From contig NZ_WUQZ01000003.1 of the NCBI RefSeq assembly GCF_009829075.1, positions 124,001 to 188,000 on the forward strand: a stretch of 64,000 bases of DNA, written 5' to 3'. The DNA is from Sphingobacterium composti (lineage in GTDB: Bacteria > Bacteroidota > Bacteroidia > Sphingobacteriales > Sphingobacteriaceae). Position 1 is the first letter of the stretch, and each line of letters opens with the position of its first letter. Made by a program: the position numbers and the translations under genes. The notes under the pieces were generated by a model. It was not told the DNA's origin. It searched no databases and worked only from the letters and a program-made list of their open reading frames with translations. Below, piece by piece: positions 19,501 to 27,459 of the stretch.

Positions 19501-19675
19501 GACCAGTCCATTGTGTAATAATACGTGCACGGGTATTGGTTACATCCGGAAATGCTTCAATAGGTGTCTTTTTTAAGGAGAAAATTCCACCAAAAAGCAA
19601 TGCTAAAGTAGCGAAAATAACAAATGTGGTATTGCGCAACGAGAAGGTTACGACTGCTTGTACTAACTTCTGCAT
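16586..19675 (-). CDS. CzcA/CusA-family heavy-metal RND efflux pump
   Basis: This 1029-aa inner-membrane pump has the typical two-fold RND layout, with about 12 membrane segments and two large periplasmic loops. The HME-RND N-terminus is clear (TPIEAFPDVTNTRARIITQW, SAEEMEKLVTLPV). The proton-relay segment in TM4 reads GALDFGLLLEGTLVIVE (about residues 393-408). The usual second Asp of CzcA DFGIIxDG is replaced by Glu, while the first Asp and the last Glu are kept. It would export a metal cation across the envelope with the adjacent fusion protein and TolC-like channel. The metal (Zn/Co/Cd, Ni or Cu/Ag) cannot be fixed by eye. It starts 4 nt after the fusion-protein stop. Confidence 0.9.
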   Translation of the reverse strand: MQKLVQAVVTFSLRNTTFVIFATLALLFGGIFSLKKTPIEAFPDVTNTRARIITQWTGRSAEEMEKLVTLPVSKVMNSIPHKSNIRSISLFGLSVVTVQFEDGIDDFYAQQYVSNKLNGVDLPQGADASIEPPSGATGEIFRYVIKSDLPIKEVTAIQDWVIERELLSVPGVADVVSFGGEEKIYEIKINPTELKNYDLSPLDVYEAVSKSNVNVGGDVIQQGDQAYVVRGVGLLDKIEDIGNITVKLNGSTPILIKNVAEVIVSSKPRLGQVGYNEHDDLVEGIVIMLRGQNPSEVIGNLKQKIEELNERTLPDNVKIETVVDRTKLVDNTVKTVAKNMVEGILLVSLIVFIFLYNWKSTFIVASVIPLAFLFAIIMLKIQGLPANLISMGALDFGLLLEGTLVIVETVFVALATMQLKVGSERFAKMSKMGVIKKSAGSVASYIFFALIILIVALLPIFSFQKVEGKMFTPLAFTLGYALLGSLILSLTYVPAMCKLLFTKNIEEKENFISKFCINSIYKLFNISFKAKTLTTAVFVGLLAICSVKFMNYGSEFLPQLNEGSIYVRATLPNSINLKESTRLTKDMKTLLLKDTEEIDFILTQTGRPNDGTDPTGFFNIEFNIQLKDESDWTRSISKDEIIQDMRNKLANYPGITFGFSQPIQDNVEEYVAGVKSSLVIKIFGDDLYDLENYANKVSTSIGKVKGITDINVYKNIGLPELKIQLHDTKMARYGISTADVQAVIEMTIGGQAATKFYENDRQFDVILRFEKEYRDSPEKIGNILIPTSNGQNVPLQEIATIGYKTGPAFIYREGNSRYIGVGFSIDGRDLGSTISEAKEVVAKEVELPKDNYMEWAGEFESKERASKQLMTVIPISLVLILLLLYSNFGNMKDTALAAITIPFAFIGGFLSLWITNTIFGISAGIGLIILFGVNTINGIILIAVMKDNLKEYPLIKAIKLGVKSRIRSILMIALMGSLGLLPAALSTGMGSEIQKPLAIMIVGGLMICLVLSFTVLPTVFYYAYRKNKL

Positions 19676-19679
19676 CGGA

Positions 19680-20777
19680 TTATTTGTTTAATTCTTCCAC
19701 TAAAAGCAAAGCATTCGAACTGATAACCTTCTCGTTCTTTGCAAATTTTTCTTCTACATACGTATATTCAGCATTGGATGCGATAGCCGTAATTTTTCGA
19801 ACTTCCATTGAGCAATCGTCTTTATAAACGACAACATATTCTTTATTATTCTCAAATACTTTGGCTGAATTAGGAATTGCAAAAGCAGTCCCAATCACAT
19901 TTTTTTTGTCGATGATGATATCCGCACTTAAACCAGGCATTAGGTTTAAATCTTGATTTTCTAATACTACTCGGGCTTTAATAACGTGTTCGTTATCATC
20001 GAATATGTTATATATTTTATCAATTTTACCCGCATACATTCTGTCAGGAAACGCTACCGTTTTTACTTTTACGTGATCGCCTTGTTTAATGTATTTTAAA
20101 TTACTCGCGTAAATATTCACCATTACCCACACTTGTTTTAAGTTAGAAATTGAAAACAAAGCTTCGTCTGCATCATTAGATATAGATTGACCAGAACTGA
20201 TATTTTTCTGAACAATGTATCCGTTTTTAGGCGCCAAAATTTGGAACTGCTCGTCACCTATTGCACGATACATTTTTAAAGTTGAATTGATTTTATCCCA
20301 TTCAATTTGAGCTGCTTGTAGTTCATGCTCTAATGCTAAAACCTCAGGTTGTGAACTCATACCATCTTTTAATAATTCATTTTTTGATTGTATTTGTTTG
20401 CGTAATAAATCAATCTGATTTTGGTAATAACGACGTTCTTGTGTTATCCCCTGAACTTCGGCAGATTTTACAACGGCTAATACTTGCCCTTGACGGACAT
20501 AATCGCCTAATTCGAAATTGACACTATTAACGACCCCTTGTAGTAAACTTTTATGAGCTACTAAATCATTCTCATTATATTCAACCTTACCTGTAAGCGT
20601 TAGCTGCTCGTGAATAGGTTGTTCAGAAATTGTAGAAATAGTTGTTGACTTTTTCAATTGATCATTTAAACAGAAAGTTTCGTTTTTATTTACTTCAACT
20701 GTTTTTTTTTCTTCTTTGTTGGCACAACTGTTTAAAACAAACAATAATGCAGCTAAAATGTATATAGATTTGTTCAT
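19680..20777 (-). CDS. Efflux RND periplasmic adaptor (membrane-fusion lipoprotein)
   Basis: This 365-aa protein has a lipoprotein signal (LFVLNSC) and a NETFCLNDQLKKS stretch common in CzcB-like proteins of Bacteroidetes. It also has a barrel-sandwich/lipoyl-like pair of halves (GKVEYNENDLV and GYIVQKNISSGQSI) flanking a coiled-coil hairpin (about residues 110-165). It links the RND pump to the outer-membrane channel. It lies 4 nt after the TolC-like gene, in one operon. Confidence 0.88.
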   Translation of the reverse strand: MNKSIYILAALLFVLNSCANKEEKKTVEVNKNETFCLNDQLKKSTTISTISEQPIHEQLTLTGKVEYNENDLVAHKSLLQGVVNSVNFELGDYVRQGQVLAVVKSAEVQGITQERRYYQNQIDLLRKQIQSKNELLKDGMSSQPEVLALEHELQAAQIEWDKINSTLKMYRAIGDEQFQILAPKNGYIVQKNISSGQSISNDADEALFSISNLKQVWVMVNIYASNLKYIKQGDHVKVKTVAFPDRMYAGKIDKIYNIFDDNEHVIKARVVLENQDLNLMPGLSADIIIDKKNVIGTAFAIPNSAKVFENNKEYVVVYKDDCSMEVRKITAIASNAEYTYVEEKFAKNEKVISSNALLLVEELNK

Positions 20778-20781
20778 ACGA

Positions 20782-22035
20782 TTAAAAATCTTTTCCTACG
20801 ATATATTGTAATTCTTCGAAAGTATTTTGATAAGTCTGTTGCAATTGGAAATACGCTTGATTGGCTTCACGATAAGCCTGAGTAAAATCAATAAATTCCA
20901 ATAAAGTCACTTGATTATTTTGGAAGTGCTTTTTGTAATTATCGAGCATTTGTTTTTGATTTTTGAGGTGATCAACTGGCCAATTTTGAAGCGATTTTTC
21001 TATTCTAATCAATTGATTTCGTAATTGATGAATGGACTGAATAAGATTATTCTCCACGGTTAGTTGATTGGATTGCTCTTGTATAATACCAATTTCAGCT
21101 GCTTTGATATTGCCTTTATTTCTGTTAAAAACAGGTAAATCGAAACTAACCCCTAGACCAATAAAATCACTCATAATATTTCCACCACGATCGTAATTCA
21201 TTTGTACGGTAAGATCCGGCTTCTTTTCTGCCTTTTCTAAAACTAACAGTTGTTGCGCTTTTGCTTTTTCATTTAATTGACGTTTCAATCCAATGTTCTG
21301 TTGTTTGGCAATTTCAACAAGATTGATCGGTAATATTTGGGATTTTATGTTTGCGGATGTTTCAAAAGTGATTTGTGTAACATCTAAACTGTGATTATGC
21401 GTCAAAATTCGAAGTTTGCTTAACGCTTCAAATTGTTCATTTTCTATTTCAACTTGCTGTTTTTGCAATCCAATTAATTCCGTTTGAATACGGTAAAAAT
21501 CAGCCGAAGATACATTCTTCAGCTCAGATTGACGTTTGTACTGGGCATTCATTTGCGTGTACAAGTAAACAATCTCATTCAATTGCGTAACTTCTTGCTG
21601 AATGCGTTCTAGATCATAAAAGGTTAATCTTAACTCTTTACGCAATTCGCGTAGTAATTCTTCATACTCAAAAGATGCTGATTTTTGGTCTAATTTTTTT
21701 AATGCTAGACGTTTTTTACGTTTGCCAGCTGTTTCTATCATCTGCTGCAAATCAACAGAAATTTGTTGATTTTGCCCATACTTACCAAACAGATAGGGTT
21801 GCTTTTCAATATTGTACGTTTTCCAAAGGTTAACTTCAGAAATTGAAAGCGTAGGATTTGGCCATAATTTCTCCTGTATGATTTCGGCTTGTGCCTTATC
21901 AATATTAAATTTTGAAGCAAGAAGTTTTGAGTTATTGTGAATAAACTGACTTTCGAGATCGGTTAATGTGACGGTTTGAGCCTGTATAGTAGGCGCAGCA
22001 CAGATTAATGCAATAGGAAATAAAAGATGTTTCAT
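20782..22035 (-). CDS. TolC-family outer-membrane efflux channel (CusC/CzcC-like)
   Basis: This 417-aa protein has a signal peptide (cleavage near TIQAQT), then two outer-membrane-efflux repeats with long amphipathic coiled coils. GLGVSFDLPVFNRNKGNIKA is the usual signature in the second repeat. It forms the outer-membrane exit duct for the adjacent pump. It is the first structural gene of the set, 81 nt after the histidine kinase stop. Confidence 0.88.
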   Translation of the reverse strand: MKHLLFPIALICAAPTIQAQTVTLTDLESQFIHNNSKLLASKFNIDKAQAEIIQEKLWPNPTLSISEVNLWKTYNIEKQPYLFGKYGQNQQISVDLQQMIETAGKRKKRLALKKLDQKSASFEYEELLRELRKELRLTFYDLERIQQEVTQLNEIVYLYTQMNAQYKRQSELKNVSSADFYRIQTELIGLQKQQVEIENEQFEALSKLRILTHNHSLDVTQITFETSANIKSQILPINLVEIAKQQNIGLKRQLNEKAKAQQLLVLEKAEKKPDLTVQMNYDRGGNIMSDFIGLGVSFDLPVFNRNKGNIKAAEIGIIQEQSNQLTVENNLIQSIHQLRNQLIRIEKSLQNWPVDHLKNQKQMLDNYKKHFQNNQVTLLEFIDFTQAYREANQAYFQLQQTYQNTFEELQYIVGKDF

Positions 22036-22116
22036 TTCTAGAAATTTGAAAGTTCAAAACTAGAAATCAAACATTAAGGAGGTTTTTAAGATAGATTAGA
22101 ATTTGATTAGAATTAC

Positions 22117-23454
22117 TTAAAATGTTAATCGCATAATGGTTCCTTTGGGCTGATTGGTTAATATCTCTAATTCTATATGATGAATTTTAAAAATAATATC
22201 AGCCATAGATAATCCAATTCCTTTACCTTGATAAGAAGATGTGTTTTTTCCACGGTAGAAATTTTGCCGAATTTGAGGTAACTCGTCAGTTTCAATTCCA
22301 ATTCCGGTATCGATAATTTGAAGAATTAATCGCTCTTCAATAGTTAAAAATTGTATCTGTATTTGCTGATTATTAGAATATTTAATGGCGTTAGAAATAA
22401 GGTTTCCGATGGCTAAATTTAGTAATTGATTGTTCCCGTTGATCGTCAATAATTGATCATTTTTCACATCCAAATCTACTTTAATATCTGCTTGATGATA
22501 GACAATTTGGTTTTCTACCAATTCCCAAATCACTTCATCAATGCGAATAGGCGATAATTCAAAATTGGTTTTCGCCCCTGAAAGCAACATCATTTGATCG
22601 ATTGTTTCTTGTAGATCTATCGTATATTGCTGTAATTGTTGCAATGCTTCTTGATATTCCTCAGTGGTTCTATCCTTTTGTTTTGTAACTTCCAAAGTGC
22701 CCATTAAAGCGGTAATTGGCGTACGTAATTCGTGAGAAACATAGTCTATGAAATTCTTTTGTACCGAAAATGTTTCTGAAATTTGATTAATGAAACGGTT
22801 ATAAGTCGTCGATAATTCTTTTATTTCAGTATAAGAATGTTCTAGAACAATCGGCTCTTTAAAATTGATTCCGTTTCTGTTTTTTATCTGAGAAATAAAA
22901 TGTGTGATGGGTTGATAAGCTATAAATCCTAAATATTGCGACAACAGGTAGATGACGGCTAAACCAACTATGGAAGCAATAAGTAAAATTTGAAGCAACG
23001 AACTCATTTGATCGTTAAAAACTACTTTAGATTCACGAACTACAACCACAAAATCACCTTGATTATCTGTATAAAAAATTCCTTTGTAAAAGTAGTCCTC
23101 CGTGTGAAAAATACCATTATTATGTTTTCTAACTTCTTGTAGAAAGTCCTTGGAAATACTTATATCATTTGTCATTTCACCATTTACCTTGTCACTGTTA
23201 TTGTTGTAAACGGCAATATTTTTGCGAGAAATGGTTTTTAACAATTGGCTTTTAATATTCTCATGCTCGGAAGAAGAAAGTTCATCTTGTTCTAGATAAT
23301 AAATAGCCGCTAAGAGTGATTTACTTTCGAGTGCTTTTATTTCCTTTTTTTCCATAGTAGAGTAAAAGGAAAAATAAATTATGGCCGAAACTGTCAAAAT
23401 TATGACGCTGAATATTAAGACAGAATAAATGGATAAGCGATCTCTTAATTTCAT
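22117..23454 (-). CDS. Sensor histidine kinase of the metal efflux operon
   Basis: This 445-aa kinase has two membrane helices (about residues 11-32 and 150-172) around a periplasmic sensor, then a HAMP-like linker. The HisKA box is FIDYVSHELRTPITALMG (phospho-His near residue 239). The HATPase_c domain has NLISNAIKYS, DTGIGIE and GKGIGLS motifs. It is paired with the response regulator gene 3 nt upstream. By position it probably senses periplasmic metal and controls the efflux genes. Confidence 0.9.
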   Translation of the reverse strand: MKLRDRLSIYSVLIFSVIILTVSAIIYFSFYSTMEKKEIKALESKSLLAAIYYLEQDELSSSEHENIKSQLLKTISRKNIAVYNNNSDKVNGEMTNDISISKDFLQEVRKHNNGIFHTEDYFYKGIFYTDNQGDFVVVVRESKVVFNDQMSSLLQILLIASIVGLAVIYLLSQYLGFIAYQPITHFISQIKNRNGINFKEPIVLEHSYTEIKELSTTYNRFINQISETFSVQKNFIDYVSHELRTPITALMGTLEVTKQKDRTTEEYQEALQQLQQYTIDLQETIDQMMLLSGAKTNFELSPIRIDEVIWELVENQIVYHQADIKVDLDVKNDQLLTINGNNQLLNLAIGNLISNAIKYSNNQQIQIQFLTIEERLILQIIDTGIGIETDELPQIRQNFYRGKNTSSYQGKGIGLSMADIIFKIHHIELEILTNQPKGTIMRLTF

Positions 23455-23457
23455 ATT

Positions 23458-24135
23458 TTAATCCGCCTTTAGCATATATCCAACTCCTTTAATAGTGTAA
23501 ATATATTTTTGATTTTTATCAATCTTATTTCTCAAATAAGATATATAAACATCCACAACATTGGTGTGATTATCAAAAGTTATACCCCAAACAGCATTTA
23601 AAATTTGAATTCGAGAAACCGCCTTGTTATTATTTTCGATTAAATAATTTAAAAGCTTGAATTCACGCGGCGATAAAATAACTTCTTCTCCTGCAATTTT
23701 CACAGTATATTGGTTCAAATCGACCAGCATATCTCCAATTGCAAATGTATTGGATCTTTCATCTTTTTGTGCATACTGATGTCTACGAGTCAAAGCATTT
23801 ATTCGCGATAGCAATTCATCAAAATGAAAGGGTTTCGTCATGTAATCATCAGCTCCAAAATCTAAGGCAGAGACTTTATCTTGTACAGAGCTTAAAGCCG
23901 TTAACATCAAAACTGGAGTATATATTTTTTTATAACGAATGGTTTGAACTAATTGCATACCATCCATACCAGGGAGCATAATGTCGCAAATAATTAAATC
24001 AAAAGATGATTGTAGGTAATTATTTATGAAATCTTCTGCAGATTTACATAAGGTTACAAAATGTGTATTCTCTTCTAATCCTTTTAGAATAAAATCACTA
24101 ATTCGTTTATCATCTTCAATAAGAATAATTTGCAT
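23458..24135 (-). CDS. OmpR/PhoB-family response regulator of the metal efflux operon
   Basis: This 225-aa regulator has a receiver domain with the phospho-acceptor at Asp51 (CDIMLPGMDG) and conserved Lys101 (MTKPFHF). A C-terminal winged helix follows (LSPREFKLLNYLIENNNKAV, then VDVYISYLRNKID). It is the first gene of the operon. A TATTTTTG -7 box at 24155-24148 gives an almost leaderless transcript. Confidence 0.92.
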   Translation of the reverse strand: MQIILIEDDKRISDFILKGLEENTHFVTLCKSAEDFINNYLQSSFDLIICDIMLPGMDGMQLVQTIRYKKIYTPVLMLTALSSVQDKVSALDFGADDYMTKPFHFDELLSRINALTRRHQYAQKDERSNTFAIGDMLVDLNQYTVKIAGEEVILSPREFKLLNYLIENNNKAVSRIQILNAVWGITFDNHTNVVDVYISYLRNKIDKNQKYIYTIKGVGYMLKAD

Positions 24136-24147
24136 AAATGTTTTTCA

Positions 24148-24155
24148 CAAAAATA
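24148..24155 (-). promoter_or_regulatory. -7 box for the regulator/efflux operon
   Basis: On the minus strand the sequence reads TATTTTTG, an exact TAnnTTTG match 12 nt before the response regulator ATG. No clear TTTG -33 box at normal spacing, so an activator may be needed. Confidence 0.45.
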
Positions 24156-24375
24156 GAAAATCATAAACCTCTAAAAAAATAACCATTGCTTTCTAATGAA
24201 ATTTTAATGTATAATATTACACTATATAAATTTTAAAAACAGGGAAGTCTATTCTTTTAGAATTATAAAATTGTTATTCACAGATCATATTCTTTGATTT
24301 TTATGTGTCATTATAAAACTCGAGAATTTAAATTCCATTTTATTAAATAATAGCGTGCTATTGAAAGAAGTGTAA

Positions 24376-25868
24376 ATTTATACTCTTTTAGACACTCCTG
24401 TTTCCGGATATATAGTAAAAGTCAAACTCAAGACTAGGAAGTGTTTTTGTGATAATTCAGTCTGTTATCGAAAGGTTTTTACTGAACGCTTCGATTGTGA
24501 AATCAGACCATATTACAGAAGAATGATTCGTTCAAATGATCTTCTTTTTAAAATGGGACTTGAATTGGGAGGAAATAGAGGTTCAGCAATTAGTCGCTAT
24601 GTTGGACTGCCGGTTAGCTCCTCCACTATGTTAAGAGTGATTCAAGCAGTAGATATACAACCTAAGGCTTTGACATCTTGGGTAATTGGCGTAGATGACT
24701 GGGCATTCAAAAAAGGAAGTACCTACGGAACCGTTATTGTGGATTTAGAACGGAAAGAAGTGATAGATTTACTTCCGGATCGTGAATCGGATACGCTGGC
24801 AGAGTGGCTGAAAAATCATCCAGAAATAAAAGTAGTATCCAGAGATCGCTATGGTCCATATGCTTTAGGTATAAAAACAGGTGCCCCTGATGCCATTCAG
24901 GTAGCCGACCGCTTTCACCTAATTATGAACTTAGGGGAAGCAGCTAAAAAAGTCTTCCAATCAAAAGCAAAAGAATTGAAGGAAATATTTAAGCTTTATA
25001 ATGATCCCAAAAGGAAAGAACCTTCATTAACGGAAGTTACCGGGCCTGTTGAAGCAAATTTAGAAGTTGTAGCACCAACTATTTCTACAGCAAACATTGG
25101 TGCACATAAACAATATCTATTCGACAAGGTTAAAGAGTTATATGCCAATGGTATTACGCTGAGACAAATTGCCAGAATTACAAACCTGGATCGAAAAACA
25201 GTCGCAAGGTATGTATCCATGGAAAAACTTGAGAAAAGACAATCCAGCAACTCCACCAATTTGGAATCCTTCATCAATTATCTTTTGAGCGAAGGGAACC
25301 ACGGAAAAACATATCGAGAACTGCATAACACTATTGTTCAGATGGGATTCAATGGTAAGTATACCCAGTTTTGCCACAAGATGAATGAAGTTTATAATAT
25401 GCCTGGGCTTAGTAGAATGAAATACAAGGCGCAGGTGGTGGTAGCAAAAACTTGGTCGCCAACCCAATTATCCTTAATGCTCTATAGGGAGTCAAAACAC
25501 CTAAAGGAAGATGATAAAGAATTTTTAGAATTATTATTTGAAAAGCTTCCTCCAATAAAACAAATGGAGCAATTGATAAAAGCTTTTAAACAATTGTTTC
25601 TTATCAAGAAAGACGGTATGTTACAAAAATGGATTCAGGAGGCATCAGCATCAGAGTGCGGGCTTAAAAATTTTGCTAAAAATATTTTAAGGGACTATGA
25701 AGCAGTGAATAATGCAGTAGTAACAACAGTAAGTAACGGCCAGGTTGAAGGACAAGTGAATCGAATAAAAAATATAAAAAGAAAAATGTACGGAAGGGCA
25801 GGATTTCAGCTATTGAGGAAAATGATACTTGCAAAATCAGCATGATTCACCAAAATTGACGAAGAACC
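24376..25868 (+). mobile_element. 5'-truncated ISL3-family insertion sequence
   Basis: The transposase frame is open from 24376 without a start codon. After its stop, the sequence CACCAAAATTGACGAAGAACC, ending near 25868, matches the right terminal repeat style of ISL3 elements. No complementary left end is found upstream, so the left part is lost. The right end abuts the IS982 remnant. Confidence 0.7.
24523..25845 (+). CDS. ISL3-family transposase, N-terminally truncated
   Basis: The 440 codons from ATG 24523 encode an ISL3 transposase: IGVDDWAFKKGSTYGTVIVD, DRYGPYA and VADRFHLIMNLG are hallmark motifs of its DDE domain. A helix-turn-helix insert is also present (ANGITLRQIARITNLDRKTV). The same frame continues upstream to 24376. 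There it encodes the C-x-C...C zinc-binding segment RKCFCDNSVCYRKVFTERF that normally precedes this point, so the ATG is internal to the ancestral gene. The first part of the zinc finger is missing. It is probably inactive. Confidence 0.8.
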   Translation: MIRSNDLLFKMGLELGGNRGSAISRYVGLPVSSSTMLRVIQAVDIQPKALTSWVIGVDDWAFKKGSTYGTVIVDLERKEVIDLLPDRESDTLAEWLKNHPEIKVVSRDRYGPYALGIKTGAPDAIQVADRFHLIMNLGEAAKKVFQSKAKELKEIFKLYNDPKRKEPSLTEVTGPVEANLEVVAPTISTANIGAHKQYLFDKVKELYANGITLRQIARITNLDRKTVARYVSMEKLEKRQSSNSTNLESFINYLLSEGNHGKTYRELHNTIVQMGFNGKYTQFCHKMNEVYNMPGLSRMKYKAQVVVAKTWSPTQLSLMLYRESKHLKEDDKEFLELLFEKLPPIKQMEQLIKAFKQLFLIKKDGMLQKWIQEASASECGLKNFAKNILRDYEAVNNAVVTTVSNGQVEGQVNRIKNIKRKMYGRAGFQLLRKMILAKSA

Positions 25869-25871
25869 ACT

Positions 25872-26416
25872 TTGCTGTGGAATGGTGGTGTAGTATGGTC
25901 CGGAATATTCATTAAGGGAACTGCAGAACGAGGTCAGTGCTCCATTGGCTGGTTTTATGGCTTCAAGCTGCACCTGATCATCAATGATAAAGGTGAAATA
26001 TTGTCTTTTTATCTCACAAAGGGGAATGTAGATGACAGAAATCTAAAACATATGATGGATATGACTAAAGATATTTTTGGTAAACTCTATGGGGACAAGG
26101 GATATATTTCAAAAGCAATGGCCGATATATTATGGGGAAACGGAGTACAAATGGTGACCAAACCAAGAAAAAATATGAAAGGAATAAACCTTAGTCAAAC
26201 GGATAAAATAATGCTCAGAAAGCGAGCAATTATTGAATGTGTGTCAATGATGAACTTAAAAACATTTGTAAGCTACAACATACAAGACATAGGTCTGTAA
26301 GTAACTTTTTATTGAATATTTTAGGAGCATTAGCCGCTTATGCTTTCTTCCCTAAAAAACCTTCATTAAATATTCAATTTGAACAGCAAGAAAATCAATT
26401 ATTCCTTGCTGCTTAA
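25872..26416 (+). pseudogene. IS982-family transposase remnant, 5'-truncated and frameshifted
   Basis: Encoded residues include CSIGWFYGFKLHLIINDKGE, GNVDDRN, LYGDKGYIS and KPRKNMK, typical of IS982 transposases. The N-terminal half is absent and the fragment begins next to the ISL3 right end. Near 26238-26243 a GTGTGT stretch shifts the frame. Read from 26243 in the new frame, the protein continues VNDELKNICKLQHTRHRSVS and on to a stop at 26414-26416. One dinucleotide gain (or one base loss) therefore broke the gene. Confidence 0.8.
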
Positions 26417-26418
26417 AC

Positions 26419-26432
26419 CGAACTCACGTTAA
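26419..26432 (+). repeat. Probable right end of the IS982 remnant
   Basis: CGAACTCACGTTAA follows the transposase stop within a few bases, where an IS982 terminal repeat is expected. An inverted copy with one mismatch lies at 15884-15897. Confidence 0.45.
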
Positions 26433-26697
26433 GATAGATTTATTTATTGTGGATTTTCTCTGGATAATATTGGGAATAGTTTGTTTAATAGCCCAACATA
26501 AAATTAGAGTTTATAAAAGACAATCCTTACAAAATAAGATATAATAAGTTAGGTAGAAATGTTAAGCTTTGTACTCAATAATATATCATGATTCATTAAA
26601 ATTGTATTATTTAATTTGTGAACTAAAAAATAAAGTTTTTATAAAAATTGATTACAAAAACATGGGAATTTATTTTGTTAATTATTTGAGATTTAAT

Positions 26698-27078
26698 TTA
26701 AGAATTTGTGTTATCCTTAATTTCTCTAAATAAATCTTTAACCTTTTCAGTTAACATTTTATAATATCTTTTTTTTTCAATATTTAATTTCTTTTCAAGG
26801 GTATAAGATTTTTCAATAATATTAATGTATTCATATTCTTTTTTTAATACAAACAATTTAGAAAATTCAACATTTAAGTATCTACAAAGTATGTAAATAC
26901 TTGACCAATTGCTCATATGTTCAGCCCTTTCAATTCTTCCTATTGCCATACTATCAATGTCACATTTTAGAGAGATATCATGTCGAGATAAGTTTTCAGT
27001 AAGTCTTGCATGACGTAATACTATGCCAATATATATATTTATCAATTGAATTTCAGGATCCAAGAATTTTTTTGCCAT
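26698..27078 (-). CDS. XRE-family helix-turn-helix regulator
   Basis: This 126-aa protein has an N-terminal HTH (GIVLRHARLTENLSRHDISL, then KCDIDSMAIGRIERAEH). A lysine-rich helical tail (about residues 85-120) follows. The sequence AGGAG sits directly against the ATG, too close for normal Shine-Dalgarno use. Its upstream region holds a 32-bp perfect palindrome and a divergent promoter, so it may control itself and the operon at 27685-33398. No partner toxin is seen. Confidence 0.75.
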   Translation of the reverse strand: MAKKFLDPEIQLINIYIGIVLRHARLTENLSRHDISLKCDIDSMAIGRIERAEHMSNWSSIYILCRYLNVEFSKLFVLKKEYEYINIIEKSYTLEKKLNIEKKRYYKMLTEKVKDLFREIKDNTNS

Positions 27079-27104
27079 CTCCTAAAGTTTAGGATATTCT
27101 AGAA

Positions 27105-27136
27105 TTTTATTCGTTACAAATTTGTAACGAATAAAA
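27105..27136. promoter_or_regulatory. 32-bp perfect palindrome, probable operator
   Basis: The half-site TTTTATTCGTTACAAA (27105-27120) is followed directly by its exact reverse complement (27121-27136), with no mismatch and no spacer. It covers the -33 box of the rightward promoter and lies 27 nt upstream of the XRE gene start. A dimeric regulator, most simply the adjacent XRE protein, could bind here and act on both directions. Confidence 0.7.
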
Positions 27137-27151
27137 AATTTGTTATATTTG
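27121..27151 (+). promoter_or_regulatory. Consensus Bacteroidetes promoter
   Basis: TTTG (27121-27124), a 19-nt spacer and TATATTTG (27144-27151) fit the -33/-7 consensus exactly. Transcription would start near 27158 and run rightward toward the thioredoxin-like/SusC/SusD genes. Confidence 0.7.
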
Positions 27152-27189
27152 AATTATAAGATTAATTCCCCAAATAAGGGAAAGGTATT

Positions 27190-27412
27190 AAAACAAAGAG
27201 TCTCGGTCACAAATTCCGACAATTTGAATCCAAAAGAGACGGTAGTTTTAATGCCCATGTTGATATTTTATGTAAATTTGATACATACTATAGCACATGG
27301 GCTACTACTGTAATTCCATTTTGGAGGGCGTCGGAACCCTGTGGCATGGTGTGTAGTAGTCCAACTATAGTTACCTATTCCACCATTGACTCTCAATTAT
27401 AAACTATGAGAG
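27190..27412 (+). ncRNA. Structured 5' leader, possible cis-regulatory RNA
   Basis: Several hairpins can be read in order: ATTAAAAC with GTTTTAAT enclosing GTCTC with GAGAC (about 27190-27252); GCCCATGT (27253-27260) with ACATGGGC (27295-27302); ACTACT (27304-27309) with AGTAGT (27355-27360); CTCTCA (27390-27395) with TGAGAG (27407-27412). The second and third stems are adjacent and could stack. No known riboswitch class is recognised. It could be a leader element or a separate small RNA. Confidence 0.4.
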
Positions 27413-27459
27413 CTATGAAAAAACAACTTTACAAAAATCTTATTTCAGCTCCGGAGTAG
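27406..27459 (+). CDS. Possible 17-aa leader peptide
   Basis: A short frame encodes MRAMKKQLYKNLISAPE, with a second possible start at 27415. It directly follows the CTCTCA/TGAGAG hairpin and precedes the main coding frame by about 225 nt. It could be an attenuating leader peptide or chance. Confidence 0.25.
   Translation: MRAMKKQLYKNLISAPE

Noticed and set aside
26698..27078. XRE protein as antitoxin of a toxin-antitoxin pair
   Set aside because: No small toxin gene lies beside it; downstream is IS debris and upstream is a promoter region.
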